Source of the DNA: an uncultured Eubacteriales bacterium
GTDB lineage: Bacteria; Bacillota; Clostridia; Oscillospirales; Acutalibacteraceae
DNA length: 11,447 nucleotides
Assembly (NCBI GenBank): GCA_934525065.1
Contig: CAKSYX010000043.1
Location: forward strand, 1-11,447
Direction: 5' to 3'
In this document: positions 6,261 through 11,447 of the stretch, one piece after another
Position numbering within the stretch: the stretch's first letter is position 1
How the letters are laid out: each line of letters begins with the position of its first letter
Notes under the pieces: model-generated
What the model saw: the letters and a program-made list of their open reading frames with translations, nothing else
Database searches by the model: none
What the model was told of the DNA's origin: nothing
Translations under genes and position numbers: made by a program

Positions 6261-7589
6261 ATGAACAACCGAAAAACAGCAAAGTACATCGAGCTATATG
6301 AAAGATATAAAAAACTGATATTATCCGGGATGCTCGCGCCGGGAACAAAAATGCCGTCGGTTCGCCGCTGTTCGGAGCAATTCTCGCTTTCGCGGACAAC
6401 CGTTGAAAACGCATATGGAATACTGACTGCGGAAGGCTATATCACGGCAAAGCCGCAAAGCGGCTATTATGTAAGCAAGCTGCCGTCAGGTCACACGGGC
6501 GGTGAGATGCACCCCTTGAGGGGGAAAAGCCAAACCGAAAAAAAGCCGATATATGACCTTGTTGATGTTGCTGCGGACAAAGAGAGTTTTGACTTTACCC
6601 TATGGCAGCGCTATGTTAAAAGTGCATTGCGTCAAAGTGAACGCCTGCTTTTTTACGGTGACAGCCGCGGCGAAGAGGACTTGCGCGCAGCAATTGCAAA
6701 ATATGTGAACGACAGGCGCGGCGTTGTCGGAACAGGGGAAAACGTAATCGTTTCCGCCGGAACTCAGGTGCTCCTTTCAATTCTATGCGTGCTTATGAAG
6801 GAACGAAAGACTGTTGCCTTCCTTGGCTTTGATTTTCCGAAGGGAAGAACCGTTTTTGAAGATTACGGAAAGGAAGTTGTGCTGCTTTCCGAAGGCTTCG
6901 ATGAAAAGAAGCTTGCAGAAAGCAAGGCTTCGATTATATATGTATCGCCTTCGCATATCGACAGTGCCGGCGGAGTTCTGCCGATGGGTGAGCGGCTGAA
7001 AATAATTGACTATGCAAGAAAAAACGATTGCATAGTCATTGAGGACGATTATGACAGCGAATTTCGTTATGCTTCCCGTCCGATTCTGTCACTCCAGGGA
7101 CTGGACGGAGGGAAGAATGTCATCTATGTCGGAACGTTTTCACGGATGCTTTTGCCGTCAATACGAATAGGCTTTATGGTTCTGACGGGTGAGCTTTGCA
7201 AGGCATACGCCAAACGTGCTCATCTTTATAATCAAACCGCTTCAAAGGCGGAGCAGATTGCTCTTTGCCGGTATATAACGGACGGTCATCTGCTTTCAAG
7301 AATCAAAAAGCAGCGCCGAAGCTACGAGGTAAAGAGCGAAAAAATATGCAGCCGCGGGAACGAACTTTTTTTTGGCGAGGCCGAGTTTCTTCGCTCCGAA
7401 ACTGCATATTTGATTAAGGTCATTGATTTAAAGAAAAGAAGCTCCGAAGCACTTGCAAAATCCGCACTTGAAAACGGAGTAAGGGTTCGTCCGCTCAAAG
7501 AAGAGGGGGCAATTCTGCTTTCTTGTGCGGGCTTTGACGCGGAAAACACCGATGATATGCTCATGCGTCTGAAAAAAGCTTTTGATTAA
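6261..7589 (+). CDS. MocR-family (GntR-HTH plus aminotransferase-like) transcriptional regulator
   Basis: Predicted 442-residue regulator. The N-terminal GntR-type winged helix spans about 5-75 (LAPGTKMPSVRRCSEQ, LSRTTVENAYGILTAEGY, then the wing). A linker leads to a class I aminotransferase-like domain with YGDSRGEEDLRAAIAKYV (132-149), VSAGTQ (164-169), VSPSHIDSAGG (228-238) and EDDYDSEFRY (261-270). The family motif TFSK, whose lysine binds PLP, reads TFSR here: Arg295, codon CGG at 7143-7145. The loop usually resembling EDPGY is also altered to LGFDFP. It may therefore not hold PLP covalently. Start ATG has AGGGGA 7 bases upstream. It is divergent from the ECF gene, its most likely target besides itself. 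Length is slightly short for the family. Confidence 0.93.
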   Translation: MNNRKTAKYIELYERYKKLILSGMLAPGTKMPSVRRCSEQFSLSRTTVENAYGILTAEGYITAKPQSGYYVSKLPSGHTGGEMHPLRGKSQTEKKPIYDLVDVAADKESFDFTLWQRYVKSALRQSERLLFYGDSRGEEDLRAAIAKYVNDRRGVVGTGENVIVSAGTQVLLSILCVLMKERKTVAFLGFDFPKGRTVFEDYGKEVVLLSEGFDEKKLAESKASIIYVSPSHIDSAGGVLPMGERLKIIDYARKNDCIVIEDDYDSEFRYASRPILSLQGLDGGKNVIYVGTFSRMLLPSIRIGFMVLTGELCKAYAKRAHLYNQTASKAEQIALCRYITDGHLLSRIKKQRRSYEVKSEKICSRGNELFFGEAEFLRSETAYLIKVIDLKKRSSEALAKSALENGVRVRPLKEEGAILLSCAGFDAENTDDMLMRLKKAFD

Positions 7590-7593
7590 GAAA

Positions 7594-7761
7594 TCACCGG
7601 TATTTTCTGAATCCCTTTTCACACATCTGCTTTGAAAATGCGCGAAGCTCGCTGAGCGTTTCAACTTTTGTTCCGCTCTGAACAATACTTTCCTGAAGAA
7701 AACGCGGAAGCTCGTTGAAATAGTCACGCATTTCTTTTGTGTAGCGGCTCGTGTCTGACAA
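7594..7761 (-). CDS. Small protein of 55 residues, function unknown
   Basis: An open frame with a TTG start (7759-7761) and TGA stop (7594-7596) has a good GAGGTG ribosome binding site 6 bases upstream, in the same context (GAGGTGATAATTTTG) as the ECF gene start. The product is soluble and charged, begins MSDTSRYTKEMRDYFNELP, and ends in a basic KGFRKYR. It should form about two helices, with an LPRFLQESIVQSG segment between the halves. It resembles, from memory only, short conserved hypothetical proteins of Clostridia. It is convergent with the MocR gene, with 4 bases between the stops, and has no obvious terminator of its own. No function can be given. Confidence 0.72.
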   Translation of the reverse strand: MSDTSRYTKEMRDYFNELPRFLQESIVQSGTKVETLSELRAFSKQMCEKGFRKYR

Positions 7762-7952
7762 AATTATCACCTCAATATTTTGTTGTGTTTATATTTATTC
7801 TTTACGTCTTGAGCCGGATATATGCGAAAAATGTGTTGCCTTGCTATTTAGATTTATTCATGCGGCGGCCGACGGCCGGCACGTCAAACGCTTTTTGGAG
7901 AACTTCGGCCGACTTGCCACGAATTTTGAAGAATACATCCGGGCCTTGAGTC

Positions 7953-7999
7953 AAAAGCAGCTGCAAATGTACCGTTTTGGTGCATTGCAGCTGCTTTTT
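7953..7999. terminator. Strong bidirectional terminator after the DUF11 gene
   Basis: A perfect 14-bp stem (7953-7966 with 7985-7998) extends by six more pairs including one G-U (7968-7973 with 7979-7984) around a 5-base loop, with one bulged A. A T-run follows on the plus strand (7995-7999) and a shorter one on the minus strand. It lies 34 bases after the DUF11 stop. The sequence between it and the 55-residue gene (7762-7952) shows no supportable gene. Confidence 0.82.
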
Positions 8000-8032
8000 A
8001 TTCAGCTATACCGCGCCGAAGGGAGCTTCTAA

Positions 8033-8884
8033 TCATACCGTACCGCTGATGATGAGCGTTGCTGTTCCGGGAGTAACCGTAAAGGTGCCGTTCTCGTTTT
8101 GTGTGTATGAAGCGGCAGGTACTGTGATCTGTCCGGGAAGCGAAGCAAACGCGCCCGTTGTCTCATCGTAGGTGTAATTTGTGCCCTGCGTCCATGCAGT
8201 GCCGTTGTACGCGACGATAAGGTCGCTCAAAACCGGGTCAAAGTTGTCCGTAAAAACAACGTCATCGGCAATTTCAGCGGCGGCGTTACCCGTGTTTTCA
8301 ATAACAAAGGTGTAGGTGATGCGTCCTCTTTCCGCAACTGCTGCCGGGGAAAGAGCTTTGCTGATGCTGAGATTTGCGCGGCTTTCCGCGCCGATGGTTT
8401 CGGTTGCCGTAACAGGGGCTGCAATTGCCGCGCCGGTCACGGTAACTGTGTTTGTGATTGTATTCTCTGCCGCGAGCGGCGCATAGGCCGTTATGTCAGC
8501 TTCATAAACAACAGTTGCGTTTCCGCCTGCGGGCACGCTTATGCCCTCGATTGTGAGCGGAGGGCCTGCTGTGGCTGTCGGTGCAGTCTGCAAAACGCCG
8601 TTGATGAAATATTTCACGGAACCCGCTTTGTAAGCAAGGGGATAGACCGTGTTTCCGCCGACAGTGTATCCGCCGAGGTCATCTGCAAGCGTAAGACCGC
8701 CGAGCGGTGTGCTGCCGCTGTTGACGAGGTTTATAACGTACGCAACGTCTTCGCCCGCGCCGTATGAGCTTCTCACCGCTGTTTTTGTTGCGGCAAGAGT
8801 TTCCAGAATCTCACCTGTAACGGTGTTTGAATTTGTTGTTCCGCCGTTATAGGAAAGAGTGGCAAAGTTTGTAAAGCTTGCCAT
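8033..8884 (-). CDS. DUF11-repeat protein without signal peptide
   Basis: Predicted 283-residue protein made of beta-rich DUF11-like (conserved repeat) modules. The first module covers about 28-130, with TKTAVRSSYGAGEDVAYVIN and VNSG(S/T)-type signatures. The second starts near 170 with ANLSISKALSP and holds YTFVIENTGNAAAE. A shorter tail follows (FDPVLSDLIVAYNG to the end at GTV). It is rich in Ala, Thr, Gly and Val and lacks a signal peptide, membrane segment or LPXTG motif, although DUF11 domains are mostly known from surface proteins. I recognise the MASFTN-ATLSYNGG opening as a recurrent type in Clostridia, function unknown. Start: ATG at 8882-8884 has GGAG 8-9 bases upstream; the longer frame to 8971 lacks one. 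It has its own strong terminator. Confidence 0.85.
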   Translation of the reverse strand: MASFTNFATLSYNGGTTNSNTVTGEILETLAATKTAVRSSYGAGEDVAYVINLVNSGSTPLGGLTLADDLGGYTVGGNTVYPLAYKAGSVKYFINGVLQTAPTATAGPPLTIEGISVPAGGNATVVYEADITAYAPLAAENTITNTVTVTGAAIAAPVTATETIGAESRANLSISKALSPAAVAERGRITYTFVIENTGNAAAEIADDVVFTDNFDPVLSDLIVAYNGTAWTQGTNYTYDETTGAFASLPGQITVPAASYTQNENGTFTVTPGTATLIISGTV

Positions 8885-8910
8885 ATAACACACTCCATAT
8901 TCTTTTTTTC

Positions 8911-8921
8911 GGGGTTTCCCC
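8911..8921 (-). other. Small GC hairpin in the DUF11 gene leader
   Basis: GGGG (8911-8914) and CCCC (8918-8921) pair around a 3-base loop, 27 bases upstream of the DUF11 start codon. On the plus strand it follows a T-run and on the minus strand an A-run follows it, so it is not a terminator in either direction. The rest of 8885-9062 holds only divergent promoter-like AT-rich sequence. Confidence 0.3.
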
Positions 8922-9010
8922 TGATACAGAATATGCAAAAATGCTTTGGGCGGTGAAAAGTATGTCTGCAAAAAAATAAAATAATTGCTGACTTATTGCT
9001 TATTGTGTGA

Positions 9011-9016
9011 TATAAT
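9011..9016 (+). promoter_or_regulatory. Probable -10 box of the 9063 gene
   Basis: A consensus TATAAT lies 46 bases upstream of the start codon. No convincing -35 is found at 16-18 bases, so only the -10 is supported. Confidence 0.4.
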
Positions 9017-9062
9017 AAACCGCAAAGCATTGAACCGACACTTTTAAAACGGAGGTTAAGCT

Positions 9063-9767
9063 ATGTCATATAAAGCTCATGCGGCTTATAGGAAAATGAA
9101 AACCGGAGGGAAAATTGCGGTTTGCATTGCTGCGGCTTTGCTCATAATTTTTCTCGTGTTGGCATGCATGAATCCAATCATGTACTCATATTATAAACGC
9201 ACCGGCATTTATGTTGACGTTAAGTATGATATGAAAAGTGCGGTTTCTTTAAATGACAGCGATGAATCTGCAAAAACAATTTCCGGCCCTTCCTGCTTTG
9301 AAACTGCCGATGGAATCGAATACATCGCTTCCGACGGAAAGAACTTCACAGTGAAAAGTACGGAAAATTGCAAACTTTTTGGAGCCCATGAAAAAGGGGA
9401 CCACTGCTATTTTGTTTTCAGAGGTGTCGAGGAGTTTAATTCGCCGCTCAACAGCAAGACACATACATATGACAGACTGGTGCGTTTGAATACAAATAAC
9501 GGAACATCGGATGAACTGAAAACAGATGAGAACGGCTGGATTCTCTATGCAGATGACAGCAAGACGCTGATTTTTAATGTGTCGGATTACAGCATTTATA
9601 TTTTGTTCGGTTCGGAAAACAAGGAAATTGTGTATTCGTTTGATAAGACTTTAAAATATAAACGCTTTGAATTCAGAATTACGGACACCGAACTTGAATT
9701 CAGCTGTGAACCTCAGAACGGCGAAATCTTTAGTTCTTCATTGAATCTTCGGAAAATCGGATTATAA
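9063..9767 (+). CDS. Membrane-anchored extracytoplasmic protein, function unknown
   Basis: Predicted 234-residue protein with a basic N-terminus (YRKMKTGGK) and one hydrophobic segment at about 17-35. The segment ends in LVLAC, which loosely fits a lipobox with Cys35; otherwise it is an N-terminal membrane anchor. The rest is predicted to lie outside the membrane and looks beta-rich, with many Asp, Glu, Lys and aromatic residues (for example ADGIEYIASDGKNF and ENGWILYADDSKTLIFNVSDYSIYILFG). Those patterns resemble repeated beta-strand units, but no domain was recognised. The ATG has GGAGG 7 bases upstream. It is a single gene between a divergent DUF11 gene and a terminator. Confidence 0.8.
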   Translation: MSYKAHAAYRKMKTGGKIAVCIAAALLIIFLVLACMNPIMYSYYKRTGIYVDVKYDMKSAVSLNDSDESAKTISGPSCFETADGIEYIASDGKNFTVKSTENCKLFGAHEKGDHCYFVFRGVEEFNSPLNSKTHTYDRLVRLNTNNGTSDELKTDENGWILYADDSKTLIFNVSDYSIYILFGSENKEIVYSFDKTLKYKRFEFRITDTELEFSCEPQNGEIFSSSLNLRKIGL

Positions 9768-9782
9768 CAGCTACATAATTCT

Positions 9783-9819
9783 AAACTCCCGACTGCAAAA
9801 GACGCAATCGGGAGTTTTT
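9783..9819. terminator. Rho-independent terminator between convergent genes
   Basis: A perfect 10-bp stem (9783-9792 with 9808-9817, AAACTCCCGA and its complement) with a 15-base loop is followed on the plus strand by T to 9819. It ends the 9063 gene. It lies 21 bases past the convergent threonine aldolase stop and may also serve that gene, although the minus-strand T-run is weaker (GTTTAGAATT). Confidence 0.85.
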
Positions 9820-9840
9820 GTCTGCTTTAGTAATTCATAA

Positions 9841-10872
9841 TCAGAGCTTTTCAATGTCGGCGATCAAGGCACTGACTTCCTCTTGTTCGGTCGCCCAGCT
9901 TGTGCAGAATCTCGCAACGGTTCCATTTTCGGTTCTGCCGTTTTCTTCAAAATAATACTTTTGAGCGAGCTTTTCCTTTTGCTCGTCAGACAAAATCACA
10001 AACTGTTGGTTTGTATAGCTGTTCACCCAAAACGGAATTTCTTTGCGCTCAAACGCTGCCTTTATTTGCATCGCAAGCTCGTCGGCATACGCCGTTTTTT
10101 CAAAATACTCGCCGCTTTCGAGCATGACCGCAAACTGAAGACCGAGCAGCCACCCCTTTGCAAGGACAGCACCGTTCTGCTTCATATGCGCTTTAAATCG
10201 GCGCTTCAAGGCCGAATTTGAAATAACCAACGCTTCTCCGAACAAAGCGCCGCATTTTGTTCCGCCGATATAAAAGACATCGACAAGCTTTGCAAAATCC
10301 GAAAGGTTCAGATCGTTTTCTTTTGAGCCTAAGCCGTAGCCCATTCTTGCCCCGTCAACGAAAAGGTACATACCGTATTTGCGGCAGACATTGTGAATTT
10401 CGGTCAGCTCACGCTTTGAATAAAGTGTTCCCTTTTCCGTGGGAAAGGAAAGATAAACCATTTTCGGTTCTGTGAGGTATTCGGGCTCTCCGCCGCCGTA
10501 ATACTCTGCCGCGCATTTTTCAATCTGCTTAGCGGTTATTTTTCCGTCCGTATTAGGAAGCTCCAGAATTTTGTGTCCCGTGTTTTCAATTGAAGCGGCC
10601 TCGTGGCAGTTGATGTGTCCCGTGTCTGCGGCGATTACGCTTTGAACAGGGGAGAGGGAAGCGGAAATCACAACGAAATTAGCCTGCGTTGCTCCGGGCA
10701 GAAATTTGACGTCAACGCTGTCATCGTTGACAAGGCCGCGAATTATGTCTGCGGCTCTTCGGCACCATTCGTCTTCGCCGTAACCGGCAAAGCTTGTGCA
10801 GTTTGTTTCCGCCAATTTATCAAGAATAGATTTGAACGCGCCGTGGTTGTAGTCATTATTGAATCGAATCAT
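9841..10872 (-). CDS. Threonine aldolase family PLP enzyme
   Basis: Predicted 343-residue cytoplasmic PLP-dependent enzyme of fold type I, threonine aldolase/beta-eliminating lyase family. The usual reaction is cleavage of L-threonine or L-allo-threonine to glycine and acetaldehyde. Features in order: N-terminal FNNDYNHGAFKSILDKL, FLPGATQAN (57-65), GHINCHEA (85-92), the cofactor aspartate in FVDGARMGYGL (171-181), and the probable PLP lysine in YIGGTKCGALFGE (Lys206). Length is normal. The ATG has AAGGAG 9 bases upstream. It is a monocistronic minus-strand gene with a predicted promoter at 10907-10935. Clostridial members are diverse, so the exact substrate (threonine, allo-threonine or another beta-hydroxy amino acid) is not fixed by sequence. 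Confidence 0.92.
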   Translation of the reverse strand: MIRFNNDYNHGAFKSILDKLAETNCTSFAGYGEDEWCRRAADIIRGLVNDDSVDVKFLPGATQANFVVISASLSPVQSVIAADTGHINCHEAASIENTGHKILELPNTDGKITAKQIEKCAAEYYGGGEPEYLTEPKMVYLSFPTEKGTLYSKRELTEIHNVCRKYGMYLFVDGARMGYGLGSKENDLNLSDFAKLVDVFYIGGTKCGALFGEALVISNSALKRRFKAHMKQNGAVLAKGWLLGLQFAVMLESGEYFEKTAYADELAMQIKAAFERKEIPFWVNSYTNQQFVILSDEQKEKLAQKYYFEENGRTENGTVARFCTSWATEQEEVSALIADIEKL

Positions 10873-10892
10873 GAAAATGTGCTCCTTGTCAG

Positions 10893-10917
10893 AATGTTAC
10901 CGGGTAATTATAACATT
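10893..10917. promoter_or_regulatory. Inverted repeat over the aldolase promoter, possible operator
   Basis: AATGTTA (10893-10899) and TAACATT (10911-10917) form a perfect 7-bp inverted repeat with an 11-base spacer that covers the -10 box. A second palindrome, TTACC-G-GGTAA (10897-10907), is nested at the predicted start of transcription. Either could be a repressor site; no regulator is suggested by the sequence. Confidence 0.35.
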
Positions 10918-10935
10918 TTGCACCGAATAAGGCAA
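10907..10935 (-). promoter_or_regulatory. Predicted promoter of the threonine aldolase gene
   Basis: On the minus strand TTGCCT (10935-10930) and a consensus TATAAT (10912-10907) are 17 bases apart. The start would be near 10900, giving a leader of about 28 bases. The -35 box lies directly beside the first recognisable codon of the transposase remnant. Confidence 0.6.
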
Positions 10936-10936
10936 T

Positions 10937-11374
10937 ACTATTATCGAAGAAGCATCCGGAAAGCGATTCATTTACGCATATCAGGAGCAAAGCAGTTATT
11001 CCACGATTGACTTTTTCAAGCGTGCCATAACTTATTTCGGATATGCTCCGAACATACTGCAAACCGATAACTGAGGTGAATTTACACATACACAAAAGAC
11101 GAAACGAATACATCCGTTAGATGTGTTTTGCAGCACTTATGGCATTGTACACAAGATGATTCGACCCAGGACACCGTGGCATAACGGCAAGGTAGAGCGC
11201 AGTCACAGAAACGACCAAAGATATTTTTATGATTGGGAAACATTCGGAAGTGTGAATGAATTGAACGAAAAATTAGTAAAACATCTTGTTTGGAGCAATA
11301 ATAAAACGATGCGGACATTAGGTCGAAAAAGTCCGGTTCAGCTTCTCCGGGAGAAGCTGTCGCGTGTCGGCTGA
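10937..11374 (+). pseudogene. Decayed transposase C-terminal fragment, DDE/rve integrase-core type (IS3/IS481-like)
   Basis: One frame from 10937 to the TGA at 11372-11374 encodes the second half of an integrase-core transposase. It holds KRFIYAYQEQSSYSTIDFF, then LQTDN-stop-GEFT around the second catalytic Asp (11066-11068), then RPRTPWHNGKVERSH with the catalytic Glu (11195-11197). The tail NNKTMRTLGRKSPVQLL matches the usual end of such proteins. The TGA at 11072-11074 replaces what is normally a Gly codon in the TDNG motif (one substitution from GGA). Everything N-terminal, including the helix-turn-helix and the first catalytic Asp, is missing, with an in-frame TAA just upstream (10928-10930). 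It is therefore a dead remnant. Confidence 0.85.
11339..11359. repeat. 10-bp palindrome in the 3' end of the transposase remnant
   Basis: CAGCTTCTCC (11339-11348) and its exact complement (11350-11359) flank a single central G, within the VQLLREKLS codons. As RNA it would need to open several pairs to form a loop. It comes just before a longer inverted repeat. Confidence 0.6.
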
Positions 11375-11429
11375 TTTTTGTAAGCCTTTTCGTTCCGCTA
11401 CGCTCCACTTCAAAGGCTTACAAAAATCA
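11372..11429. repeat. 18-bp inverted repeat at the transposase 3' end, terminator-like
   Basis: TGATTTTTGTAAGCCTTT (11372-11389) and its exact complement (11412-11429) flank a 22-base loop. The left arm includes the TGA stop of the transposase remnant. On neither strand does a clean T-run follow, although each arm itself holds five T or five A. It may be a stem-loop that insulates the element from outside transcription or an end structure of the insertion sequence. The remaining bases to 11447 show nothing further. Confidence 0.7.
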
Positions 11430-11447
11430 TTGTACTATACTTTGACT

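Noticed and set aside
7322..7727. Minus-strand open frames overlapping the end of the MocR gene
   Set aside because: Shadows of the MocR frame and of the 55-residue gene in the wrong frame.
7858..7880. GC-rich GGCCGACGGCCGG stretch as an attachment site or hairpin
   Set aside because: Only short imperfect self-complementarity and no partner copy in the window.
7751..8032. Plus-strand open frame of 93 codons between the small gene and DUF11
   Set aside because: It contains the strong terminator hairpin 7953-7999, begins antisense to the 55-residue gene, and has no ribosome binding site.
8940..8990. Sporulation-type (sigma-E like) promoter upstream of DUF11
   Set aside because: CATACTTT resembles a -10, but no convincing -35 at the right distance in AT-rich sequence; too weak to list.
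10603..11010. Plus-strand open frame of 135 codons across the aldolase start
   Set aside because: Antisense to the aldolase, then out of frame with the transposase remnant; no family resemblance.
11072..11074. TGA read as glycine (alternative genetic code) in the transposase
   Set aside because: hpf, metA, the YwlG-like gene, the ECF gene, DUF11 and the aldolase all end at TGA at the family-expected length, so TGA is a normal stop here.

Overview
The window looks like a chromosomal segment of a low-to-mid GC Gram-positive bacterium of the class Clostridia, probably a gut Oscillospiraceae/Ruminococcaceae-type organism. The signs are strong AGGAGG-type ribosome binding sites, sigma-A-like promoters (one TTGACA-N16-TATAAT), frequent TTG starts, and a typical Firmicutes gene set: long-form HPF, a YwlG/UPF0340 protein, a YpsC-like RNA methyltransferase, an ECF transporter S component, a MocR regulator and a leaderless DUF11 protein. 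The genus cannot be read from the sequence.

Layout. Positions 1-157 hold a nested inverted repeat. From 6155 down to 158, seven genes run on the minus strand: ECF transporter S component, SAM-dependent methyltransferase, YwlG-like protein, MetA, HPF, THUMP-domain RNA methyltransferase and a calcineurin-like phosphoesterase. They appear to form several transcription units. The first three are closely spaced and end at the hairpin 4147-4169. metA has its own promoter and terminator, and so does hpf. The RNA methyltransferase and phosphoesterase are translationally coupled. At two junctions (4196-4124 and 2499-2407) the downstream promoter sits between the upstream stop codon and the upstream terminator, so the new transcript is predicted to start inside the terminator stem.

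Divergent from the ECF gene is a MocR/GntR-type regulator (6261-7589). The shared intergenic region carries overlapping promoters, a CGTGATCACG palindrome and two further direct CGTRAT repeats. This layout suggests a regulator-transporter pair, by analogy perhaps for vitamin B6. The regulator has Arg where the family has its PLP-binding Lys.

To the right come a 55-residue minus-strand gene starting at TTG (7594-7761), a DUF11 protein without signal peptide (8033-8884), a divergent membrane-anchored protein of unknown function (9063-9767), and a threonine aldolase family enzyme (9841-10872). The window ends with the decayed C-terminal half of an IS transposase (10937-11374, in-frame TGA) and a long inverted repeat.

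Most of this is ordinary chromosome. The points most worth a second look are the MocR/ECF module with its altered lysine, the promoter-inside-terminator junctions, and the small conserved-looking gene. I saw no CRISPR array, rRNA, tRNA or phage module. No gene-free stretch exceeds 300 bases.
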